A stretch of DNA of 64,000 bases from an uncultured Eubacteriales bacterium (lineage in GTDB: Bacteria > Bacillota > Clostridia > Christensenellales > Aristaeellaceae). The stretch is taken from NCBI GenBank assembly GCA_902801165.1, contig CADCHI010000006.1, positions 1 to 64,000 on the forward strand, in the 5' to 3' direction. The notes under the pieces are model-generated. The model had not been told where the DNA came from. It saw nothing but the letters and a program-made list of their open reading frames with translations, and made no database searches. This document shows, one piece after another, positions 50,120 to 56,606 of the stretch. Each line of letters opens with the position of its first letter. Position 1 is the first letter of the stretch. Position numbers and translations under genes: made by a program.

Positions 50120-50819
50120 AGGCTTCTAATCCTTTCAGAAAATCGTCTTCTGATTTGAAAGATATATACCCCTTGTCAACCTTAGCTCTGAACAATGCAA
50201 AACCCAGGAGATCATAATCGCCACTCTTTAACAGCGTAAAAGCATTCGCGCCATTATTCCCGATCGCAACTATCCCTACGCAATTCGCTCGCATTCCAAA
50301 CGCGTCAATATCCGCGAAGGAAAAAGTTTCATTACTCGGGTGATTATGCACCGCGAGGTATGGCTCATTCAGATCAATGGGCACTACTGTGCCTTCCCCT
50401 GGTTCGCCCTCAGTTTTTTCAGTAGATAAATCCGACAGACGCACTGAAATAGCTTCTTCTGTTCCTAATGGCCTGTGTTCCATATCTTTGAGTACATCAA
50501 CACATGCTTTATGAACAGCTTCATTTGCCCCGACGGTTTCGAACTCAGAAAAACGTGGTACGGCTTGCATCGATTCCGGCGTAATAGCCTGCCAATTACC
50601 GCGCCCATCCACCATCATTGTACCATTCCCAGCGCCGTCCGTCAACGCGTTTCCCGTATGTATTTGCGCCCTTGACTGGTTGCCCGCCGCCGGCCCATAC
50701 TCTCGTTCTCTTCTCCTCCGTCGGCCGGTCTCCCTCTCGAAGGCATTCAGCTTCGAGTCGGCCCACCGCAGCTTCTCGGCAGCGGCCTTGACCGTGGCCT
50801 CGCCCGCGCCTCTGGCTTT
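50088..50819 (-). pseudogene. 3' remnant of a phage minor head protein carrying a C-terminal HNHPS (JAB-like) domain
   Basis: An open frame of 243 codons runs from the edge of the inserted element (50820) to 50088. Its first ~50 residues (AAAEKLRWADSKLNAFERETG...ERE...G) look like the C-terminal end of SPP1 gp7/minor-capsid-2 proteins. The rest is a separate domain containing YLAVHNHPSNETFSFADIDAFG, an H-x-H...S...D arrangement like JAB/MPN metallo-isopeptidases (one residue shorter than the canonical motif). The N-terminal ~300 residues of the head protein are missing. From TTG 50645 or ATG 50618 onward it could still be translated as a 185-176-residue protein. GC is low from about 50650 leftward, suggesting the domain was acquired separately. 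Confidence 0.72.
50617..50645 (-). promoter_or_regulatory. Promoter-like sequence inside the cassette
   Basis: On the minus strand TTGACG (50640-50645) and TACAAT (50617-50622) are 17 bases apart, with a TGG extension before the -10. It could drive the HNHPS domain and the 71-residue gene in the lysogenic state. It lies inside a coding frame, so chance is possible. Confidence 0.5.
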
Positions 50820-50983
50820 TAGAGTCTGTTTCTAAAATGCCTGAAGCGCATTTTCGGCGTATTAGACTGCATTTCTGCGTTGATTTCCCTTGACTTAGCC
50901 CCACTAAGCCTTCGGGAACTCGCCTTGAAATGCAGCCAAATCCACTCGAAACTGCATCTCCCGGCATTTAGAAACACACTCTA
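50820..50983. mobile_element. MITE-like element, full copy (164 bp)
   Basis: Terminal inverted repeats of about 21 bp: TAGAGTCTGTTTCTAAAA at the left and, reversed, TAGAGTGTGTTTCTAAAT at the right, both continuing TGCC. The ends are TA...TA, as for TA-targeting elements. No transposase is encoded. The right end supplies the TAG stop of the portal gene and the left end abuts the truncated minor head gene. A 69-bp internally deleted copy is at 56351-56419 and a partial one at 24796-24853. Confidence 0.88.
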
Positions 50984-52402
50984 GCCCTCCGCATTTCCCT
51001 CCCGCCGCTCGGCTTCCACTGCGCGAATGGCCGCCTTCGCCTGCGCCTCGGTCTCGCCGAGGTACCACTGGCGAAGCTCCGCCCTGCCGATCACGCCGCT
51101 GTTCACCAGCATCAACCGCTCCTGGAGCTGTTGGCCCACGTCGGTCAGTATGCTGTCGTCCCACTCAAAGGACACCGTGAACGCGCCTTCCGGAGCCAGA
51201 CGGTAAGCCGTGGCATACACATCCATCGCTCGGATCACGTCCCTGAGGCACTTTTCCAGCGCCCGCTGGTTGTCCGCGACGGTGGCGTAGCTCCTCTGGC
51301 GAAGAATCCTCAGCTCCGTCGCCGTCCGCGCCTCCGCGCTGGCCTCCGACAGCGTCCCCCGGGACAGCCCGCACAGGTCCTCGATCCGCATCAGCAGCTG
51401 GTTGAGTCCGTTCACCAGACTCCCGTCCCGCAGCTCCGGGGCAAACACCCGATAGGTCTCCTCCGCGCCGGTGTCCACCGCCCGGAACAGCCGCTCGTTC
51501 AGCTTGGGCAGCGCGTTCCCCGCGCCGTCGGTCCGGGAGATCAGCGCCGTGGGGTCCACGTCTACGGCCAGTTCGCCGCCCTCAAACTCCCACAGCAGCC
51601 GCGAATACTGCATGTCCGCCTCCCGGATGACCTCCGCCGCGCGGGCGTACACCGAGGCTCCCAGCGGGCACCCCACGTCCACGGGGTTCGCCGCCGCGGC
51701 CCGGTACCAGCCGAACAGCGCGCCGCCCGCGTCGGTTATGCGGGCCGAACACTGGAGCCCCGCCCACCGGGGCACCGTGGAAAGCGGCACCTCCACGCCC
51801 AGGGGGTCCTCCCGGCTGGACCTGAAGGCCCGCTGGGTGATCACCACGTCACCGCCCTCCAGGCGATGCCGTTCCAGCCGCGTGTACACGCAATCTCCCT
51901 CCCGGAACACATCCGGGATGATCACGTCCGAAAGGCCCCCGCCATCGCCAAACGCCAGCGGGCAGATGCCCCAGTCCATGGCGAAGTCGAAGTAGATGTG
52001 CCCGTCCAGCGGGTTCGGCCAGGGCTTGACGATCATGCCGCCCGCGGCGCAGCCCTGCTCCAGCTTCTGCCGCAGCACGTCCATCAGCTTTTCAAACTCC
52101 GCGCTCAGGTACTTCGCCCGGGCGTCCCCGCCCGGCGCGCGGCCGGGCTCCGGCGCCTCGATCTTCCACTTCAATTCCAGCACCACCTGCCGGGCGATCT
52201 CCCCGGCGATCATCGACGCCAGGTTCAGGCTCTTCACCACCCCCGGCTTCTTCCAAGGCGCTCGATCCTGGTACATCCGGTACCACAGCTCCAGCGCGTT
52301 CACCATCGCCGGGGCCAGCGGCGTCCGCATGCCCTCCGTCTGCTCAATGCTCCTGTACGGTATCAACCTTCCCCACATCCTTCCGAGGAATTGCCTCATC
52401 AT
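50981..52402 (-). CDS. Phage portal protein (SPP1 Gp6-like)
   Basis: A 473-residue portal that forms the DNA channel at one capsid vertex. Conserved blocks are IELWYRMYQDRAPW-like (ALELWYRMYQDRAPWKKP), VKSLNLASMIAGEIARQVVLE, the clip/stem region LCGLSRGTLSEASAEARTATELRILRQRSYATVADNQRALE and the C-terminal ETEAQAKAAIRAVEAERREG. ATG 52402 gives the usual N terminus; the frame upstream overlaps terL. The stop codon is donated by the inserted element, so a few C-terminal residues may have been lost. Confidence 0.88.
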   Translation of the reverse strand: MMRQFLGRMWGRLIPYRSIEQTEGMRTPLAPAMVNALELWYRMYQDRAPWKKPGVVKSLNLASMIAGEIARQVVLELKWKIEAPEPGRAPGGDARAKYLSAEFEKLMDVLRQKLEQGCAAGGMIVKPWPNPLDGHIYFDFAMDWGICPLAFGDGGGLSDVIIPDVFREGDCVYTRLERHRLEGGDVVITQRAFRSSREDPLGVEVPLSTVPRWAGLQCSARITDAGGALFGWYRAAAANPVDVGCPLGASVYARAAEVIREADMQYSRLLWEFEGGELAVDVDPTALISRTDGAGNALPKLNERLFRAVDTGAEETYRVFAPELRDGSLVNGLNQLLMRIEDLCGLSRGTLSEASAEARTATELRILRQRSYATVADNQRALEKCLRDVIRAMDVYATAYRLAPEGAFTVSFEWDDSILTDVGQQLQERLMLVNSGVIGRAELRQWYLGETEAQAKAAIRAVEAERREGNAEG

Positions 52403-52478
52403 TTCAACGATGGCCGTAAATTCACCACCCTCCGCCGGCGCGGGAATCCCCCGCCCCGCATTGCCTGCGCCATCCGCC

Positions 52479-53777
52479 CTACGCGCCTCTCCTGCGCCAA
52501 ATGCGCTCCGTGGCGTAGCGCGCGGCGTCGATGGCATGATCGTCGCCGTCCGGGTAGCCGTTCAGCGGCTCCCCGGACGGCGTCCGCGCGTATTCGTACT
52601 GGCTGAACTCCCGCGCCGCATGGGGACACCGCGCCGGGTCGATCACGATCTTCCGCAGCGACTGCAGCCACTTGAAGGAATATCGACGGCTGTCCGGTCC
52701 CTTTACCGCGGCGCGGCACAGGCTCCCGTAGCTTCTGAAATCCTGTATCGACTTCTCCTCGGCGCTGTCCGCGATGATCAAATCGCATTCCCGCACGCCC
52801 TTTTCCGCCTTCAACGCCTGCCATGCGTCCGAATTCTTCTGCCGATACGCCCGGTATTCGTCGATCACGTACAGCGCCTGCCGCCCCGCGTCGTAGTGCA
52901 GCTTCACCCACTGGAAGGGGTCCGGATACCATCCCCAGTCGATCCCCATCAGCAGGTTGTCGAACCTCTCCAGCTCCGCGTCCGAAATCGGCCTCAGCTC
53001 CAGGTTCTCAAACACCTCGCCACCGGTCCCGGTGACCTCCCCCAGGTACTCGTGCCGGTACGCCCGGGCGTTGCTCCTCTCCAGTTCCTCCGCGGCGTCA
53101 AAGAACGCCTTGCCCAGCCACCTTCGCGGCATCTCCAGATAGCTGGACCGATGCCTCAGGGTATCCCGGGCGGGCTGCGTCACATAGGTGTTGACCCAGT
53201 TCGACCGGCTCACGGGCGGGTTGAAGCTCTTGAACACCACAAACCGATCCCCACCGCGCAGCACCGACTGCTGTACGCTGCGCACCTCCTCGGGCCCGTC
53301 AAACTCGTCCAGCTCCTCGAACCACAGGTATTTCAGGTAGCCCCTCGACACCTTCACCGACTTCAGCTTCCGGGCGCTGTCCAACCCCCGGAACAGTATC
53401 GCCTGTCCCGTCGGCACGTAGGTCGCCCGATACGGGCTGACGCCGCACTGCCACCGCCCGGAGACTCCCAGCGCGTCGATGGCCCACAGGATCTGCTCGT
53501 ACACGCTGGTCCCGATGGTGTTTCCCACCTTGCGGAACACCACCGCGTTGGCGGCAGGATCGCTCATGATCCCCAGCACGATCTCCACCGATATAAAGCT
53601 GGACTTCCCGCTGCCCCGCCCGCCGTAGAGGTCATAGTAGGTGTGCCGCCCCTCCGCGATGTCCCAGTGCAAGCCGTAGAAGGACGGCGCGATCAGCTGG
53701 GACAGCCGGACGACCGGAGCGCTCTCCGCGCCGCCGCGCCGAGCCATCGGATCCCGCTTCCCGCTCCGACCCTTCAC
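52479..53777 (-). CDS. terL: Terminase large subunit
   Basis: A 432-residue packaging motor of the PBSX/Terminase_3 type. ATPase: Walker A GGRGSGKSS at residues 52-60, Walker B YLWFEELDEF, and coupling motif FKSFNPP. Nuclease: acidic residues in GIDWGWYPDP, IIADSAEEKSI and DGDDHAIDAARYA. Its start overlaps terS by four bases. Complete length suggests it was functional when inserted. Confidence 0.95.
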   Translation of the reverse strand: MKGRSGKRDPMARRGGAESAPVVRLSQLIAPSFYGLHWDIAEGRHTYYDLYGGRGSGKSSFISVEIVLGIMSDPAANAVVFRKVGNTIGTSVYEQILWAIDALGVSGRWQCGVSPYRATYVPTGQAILFRGLDSARKLKSVKVSRGYLKYLWFEELDEFDGPEEVRSVQQSVLRGGDRFVVFKSFNPPVSRSNWVNTYVTQPARDTLRHRSSYLEMPRRWLGKAFFDAAEELERSNARAYRHEYLGEVTGTGGEVFENLELRPISDAELERFDNLLMGIDWGWYPDPFQWVKLHYDAGRQALYVIDEYRAYRQKNSDAWQALKAEKGVRECDLIIADSAEEKSIQDFRSYGSLCRAAVKGPDSRRYSFKWLQSLRKIVIDPARCPHAAREFSQYEYARTPSGEPLNGYPDGDDHAIDAARYATERIWRRRGA

Positions 53778-54571
53778 TCTTCCGCCCCCGTCGGCAACGG
53801 TCCGAACATCCCGGATTCACCGCCGAAGTCTCCCGCACCTTCGGAGCCCGCCGTTTCCAGGCATTCCACCGGCCCGGAGGACATCCCCGCCGTGCCTTCC
53901 CCTTCATCCGGGACATCCGACGGGCTGCCCTCCCGGGGAATGTCGCACAGGATCTGTACCGGCTGAACGCCCTCGTCCGGCCCGATCCTTCCGGCCTCGT
54001 CGCCCCACGCCTCCGGCGCGCGCTTTTCCAGCCAGAACTTCTGGGCGCTCATGTTGGGCGGCACGTGCACGTCGTCGATGCCCGTCTCCAGCTCCTCGTA
54101 TTCCCGCAGCTTTCGCCCGTTCTCGCCGTACTCCACGTGCTTCACCTTGTAGGTCTTGCGCAGCGACTTCGTGTAGCCCACCGCCAGGCTGTGCAGCGCG
54201 GACTCCACCTCAGCGTTCGCCAGCTCCCCGTCGTAGTTCAGCGCCTCGGCGATCTCCGGGTACTGCTGCTTCCATCGGCCGAGGGTACTCCGGGCAACGC
54301 CGCACTTCCCGGCGATCTCCCGTTCCGACAGGCCCTCCCGCGCCCATGCCCGCAGCAGCGTCAGCCCGTCCGCCTGCCGCCATTTGTGGTACTTGCCCTG
54401 ATCCTCACGGTTCGGCGCCACATGCTCCGACCGGCGCTTGTCGATCTCCTCCAAGGCGCTCTCCTCGCCTGTTCTCTGCCCGTCGCGCCGCTTTGGGCCC
54501 GGCCCAGTCCCTTCGTCCGCTTCGGTCGCGCCGTGAACCATTTCCTCCAGCGCTTCCTCCCGTCCCGCCAT
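53774..54571 (-). CDS. terS: Terminase small subunit
   Basis: A 265-residue DNA-recognition subunit. Residues ~65-105 form a helix-turn-helix (LTLLRAWAREGLSEREIAGKCGVARSTLGRWKQQYPEI), followed by the oligomerisation segment and the family's conserved SLRKTYKVKHVEYGENGRKLREYEELE. The N-terminal 60 and C-terminal 60 residues are low-complexity and acidic. GGGAGGGATCTG precedes ATG. It is the first gene of the long structural operon. Confidence 0.88.
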   Translation of the reverse strand: MAGREEALEEMVHGATEADEGTGPGPKRRDGQRTGEESALEEIDKRRSEHVAPNREDQGKYHKWRQADGLTLLRAWAREGLSEREIAGKCGVARSTLGRWKQQYPEIAEALNYDGELANAEVESALHSLAVGYTKSLRKTYKVKHVEYGENGRKLREYEELETGIDDVHVPPNMSAQKFWLEKRAPEAWGDEAGRIGPDEGVQPVQILCDIPREGSPSDVPDEGEGTAGMSSGPVECLETAGSEGAGDFGGESGMFGPLPTGAEE

Positions 54572-54661
54572 CAGATCCCTCCCTTCATACGAAAAAGGCG
54601 AACTGCGCCCGGCATTCCATGGCCTTCAAACCACCACCGGCATCGCGCACTTCACCAATAA

Positions 54662-54810
54662 CCATTCTACACCGCATTCCCTGTCACCGCCTGTCGACTT
54701 CCGCCGCCACGCCTCCAGCACCCTTTCCTTTGCTCAAAAGAGCGCGCCTCCCTCGGCGCGCTCTCCCACATTACCCATTCTACACCGTTTCCGCTGTCGC
54801 GGTCTGTCAA
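54662..54810 (-). promoter_or_regulatory. Two 36-bp direct repeats upstream of terS
   Basis: Minus-strand copies at 54775-54810 and 54662-54697 share GACAG...GACAG...GGAA and end in an identical CGGTGTAGAATGG. They are 113 bases apart, flank the terminator at 54736-54764, and lie just upstream of the structural operon. I read them as candidate late-promoter/activator sites. Confidence 0.55.
54736..54764 (-). terminator. Terminator between the late regulator and terS
   Basis: A perfect 10-bp stem (54755-54764 with 54739-54748) followed on the minus strand by TTTTGAGC. It would separate regulator transcription from the structural operon. The rest of 54572-54911 holds the 36-bp repeats and a purine/pyrimidine-biased low-complexity stretch near 54850-54907 with two 14-bp units. 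Confidence 0.72.
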
Positions 54811-54911
54811 CTTCAAGTCCTCTCCACTCTTTCCTCCCCAACTCCACGCCCAACGCTCCACACTCCACACTCCACTCTCAACTCTAAACTCTCAACTCTA
54901 AACTCTCCTCC

Positions 54912-55337
54912 CTACGCCGCCTCCGGCACCTTCACGGCGTTCAGCGCTTCCCGGTGCAAATGCCATATCCGGTCCACGCTGTACAGCATCACCTGGGCGA
55001 TGCGCTCCCAGCTCCACCCGTTCAGATACCGATAGGTCAACAGATCCCGGTACCTCTGATCCGGCACGGCGTCGATGGTCTCGCCGATCTCCCGGCTCAG
55101 CTGCGCCAAATCGTCGATCCGCCGCTCGATCTCCCTCGCCAGGTCCGCCATCTTGCAGCCGTACTCCTCCACGCTGCTGACCCGCTGCGTCGAGCCGTGA
55201 CGGCTCCCACCCGCGCTGTAGCGATAGTGCGTCGTGCACTGAGCCGCCAGCACCTCATAGCGCCGCCGACGCTCCTTCAACGCCTCGATCCTCACGTTCA
55301 TCTGTCGCGCCTGCTGCAAATACTCCTTGGCTGTCAT
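54912..55337 (-). CDS. Phage late-gene transcriptional regulator (ArpU/RinA/DUF1492-like)
   Basis: A 141-residue protein: an N-terminal coiled coil (AKEYLQQARQMNVRIEALKERRRRYEVLA), a long helix and a C-terminal sigma-70-region-4-like HTH (YRDLLTYRYLNGWSWERIAQVMLYSVDRIWHLHREAL). This is the plan of ArpU/RinA-type activators of late genes in Firmicute prophages. ATG 55337 was chosen with GGGGGG-type ribosome-binding site upstream. The TACAAT box and operator dyad in front of it indicate control by the divergent repressor. It probably switches on the packaging/structural operon. Confidence 0.82.
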   Translation of the reverse strand: MTAKEYLQQARQMNVRIEALKERRRRYEVLAAQCTTHYRYSAGGSRHGSTQRVSSVEEYGCKMADLAREIERRIDDLAQLSREIGETIDAVPDQRYRDLLTYRYLNGWSWERIAQVMLYSVDRIWHLHREALNAVKVPEAA

Positions 55338-55363
55338 TGAATATCCCCCCACTCTTTGCTTTT

Positions 55364-55382
55364 ATTGTATCCACATTGTGGA
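55364..55382 (-). promoter_or_regulatory. Leftward promoter -10 box overlapped by an operator dyad
   Basis: Minus strand TACAAT (55364-55369) with a weak -35 (55387-55392). A dyad TCCACA-T-TGTGGA (55370-55382) abuts and sits within the spacer, the expected place for repressor binding. Confidence 0.65.
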
Positions 55383-55520
55383 CTTCACACGATGTTTTTC
55401 GGGCGCACACCGCCCATCGCCCCGGGATAAGCTGTGCATTCTCACTTTTCCGGCAAATGCGCACCCACTCCATCATTAGACGCGGTGTCTGTCGCAACTT
55501 TCCCCGTCGCTCAAGTTCAC

Positions 55521-55599
55521 TTTGTGGACATCAAGATCATACCACACTCCTTATCCCTTGTCAACTACATTGTGGACATTTTCCTTGCATTTGTGGACA
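55521..55599. promoter_or_regulatory. Three direct operator copies (WTTGTGGACA)
   Basis: TTTGTGGACA at 55521-55530, ATTGTGGACA at 55569-55578 and TTTGTGGACA at 55590-55599. The last two are 21 bp apart (two helical turns), and the last lies within the spacer of the repressor's own promoter. With the dyad at 55370-55382 they form a coherent set of operators. Confidence 0.72.
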
Positions 55600-55613
55600 A
55601 AATGTGCTATCAT
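55585..55613 (+). promoter_or_regulatory. Promoter of the prophage repressor
   Basis: TTGCAT (55585-55590) and extended -10 TGCTATCAT (TATCAT 55608-55613), 17-base spacer containing an operator copy; predicts autorepression. Confidence 0.65.
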
Positions 55614-55631
55614 AACCCTGAGGTGATCACC

Positions 55632-56306
55632 ATGGCGAGTTTCCAGCACAGATTTTCTGAATTGTTGTCCCGCTCCGCGCTGAACGACAGCGCCGTCGCC
55701 GAGGCCCTCGGCGTCTCCAAACAGACCGTCAGCGCCTGGAAGAGCGGCGACCGCACCCCCAAGCGCCCCACCGTCATCACCATCGCTTCCTACTTCAACG
55801 TCAGCGTCCCCTGGCTGCTCGGCGTCTCCGACGACGATCAGGCCGGCTTCACCCGCCCGCTGCCCGCCAGCCTGCGGCCCGTCCAGTCGCTGCACCGCCA
55901 GCGCGTGCCGCTGATCGGCAGGGTGGCCGCCGGCAAGCCCATCATGGCGGAGACCGACTACGAATCCTACGTGGACACCCCCGTGGAGTGCGACTGCGCC
56001 CTGGAGGTGGAGGGCGACAGCATGGTCCCCACCTACCTTCCCGGCGACATCCTCTACATCCGCCACCAGCCCGACGTCGCCGATGGCCAGATCGCAGTGG
56101 TCCTCATCGACGACCGCGCCGCCATCAAGCACGTCTACCACGATCCCGACGGCCTGACCCTCATCAGCGACAACCCGGCCTATCCCCCCATGCGCGTCAG
56201 CGGCAAGGACCACGACTACATCGCCGTCTACGGCGTGCCCATGGGCTTCACCCGCATGTACAAGCACGACCCCTCCAAGCTGATCCACAAGGGCTTTGGC
56301 CACTGA
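55632..56306 (+). CDS. Prophage repressor, HTH plus S24 (LexA-like) autoprotease
   Basis: A 224-residue CI/LexA-like repressor. Residues ~8-62 form a Cro/CI helix-turn-helix (LNDSAVAEALGVSKQTVSAWKSGDRTPKRPT). A linker leads to the peptidase S24 domain with the cleavage site at A100-G101 (GRVAAGKPIM), the nucleophile S130 (VEGDSMVPTYLPGD) and the general base K166 (DRAAIKHVYH). RecA-stimulated self-cleavage would induce the prophage after DNA damage. ATG 55632 with GAGGTGATC upstream. It is transcribed away from the late-regulator gene across the operator region. Confidence 0.92.
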   Translation: MASFQHRFSELLSRSALNDSAVAEALGVSKQTVSAWKSGDRTPKRPTVITIASYFNVSVPWLLGVSDDDQAGFTRPLPASLRPVQSLHRQRVPLIGRVAAGKPIMAETDYESYVDTPVECDCALEVEGDSMVPTYLPGDILYIRHQPDVADGQIAVVLIDDRAAIKHVYHDPDGLTLISDNPAYPPMRVSGKDHDYIAVYGVPMGFTRMYKHDPSKLIHKGFGH

Positions 56307-56350
56307 GCATCCCAAAACAGCACTTTTGCGAAAATCACCGGGCGATGCGT

Positions 56351-56419
56351 TAGAGCCTGTTTCTAAAATGCCTGAAGCGCATTTTCGGCGTATTTGATTG
56401 CATTTAGAAACACACTTTA
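56351..56419. mobile_element. MITE-like element, short copy (69 bp)
   Basis: The same ends as the 164-bp copy (TAGAGCCTGTTTCTAAAA at the left; reversed right end TAAAGTGTGTTTCTAAAT) with an internal deletion. It lies just downstream of the repressor gene. A palindrome GGGCGCCATAATTGGCGCCC follows at 56433-56452, sharing its core with the 43-bp repeats. The remaining bases to 56606 show no gene. Confidence 0.85.
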
Positions 56420-56606
56420 GATTCCGCCGTAGGGGCGCCATAATTGGCGCCCGCTGCCAGCATTTCTGCCGCACCTGCGGATGGTTTTACAATGTCGTTT
56501 GTTCTGATACAATCCCAAAAGCACCATCCCCTCGGCGGTAATAAACTCCAAAACAAACGCAGGGCGGCGATTCCTCTCCGGAACCGCCGCCCCACCTTAT
56601 CTCTTT

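Larger units (their letters stand above)
36427..56306. mobile_element. Prophage-like element without integrase or replication genes
   Basis: A near-continuous leftward operon (lysis, tail, head, packaging) headed by a regulator, plus a rightward S24 repressor gene at the right end. The gene order terS-terL-portal-minor head-scaffold-capsid-connectors-tail-lysis is that of SPP1/Siphovirus-like temperate phages of Firmicutes. I see no integrase, recombinase, excisionase, replication initiator or helicase, and no flanking direct repeat I could call attL/attR. The minor head gene is broken by an inserted element. It is therefore a defective or domesticated prophage. The stated limits are those of recognisable genes. 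Confidence 0.88.

Noticed and set aside
50596-50967. A 123-residue open frame spanning the inserted element
   Set aside because: It reads through the terminal repeats in a different frame from both flanking phage genes and has no ribosome-binding site or motif.
55337-55615. A 92-residue plus-strand open frame in the switch region
   Set aside because: It has no ribosome-binding site, no family pattern, and lies across promoters and operators.
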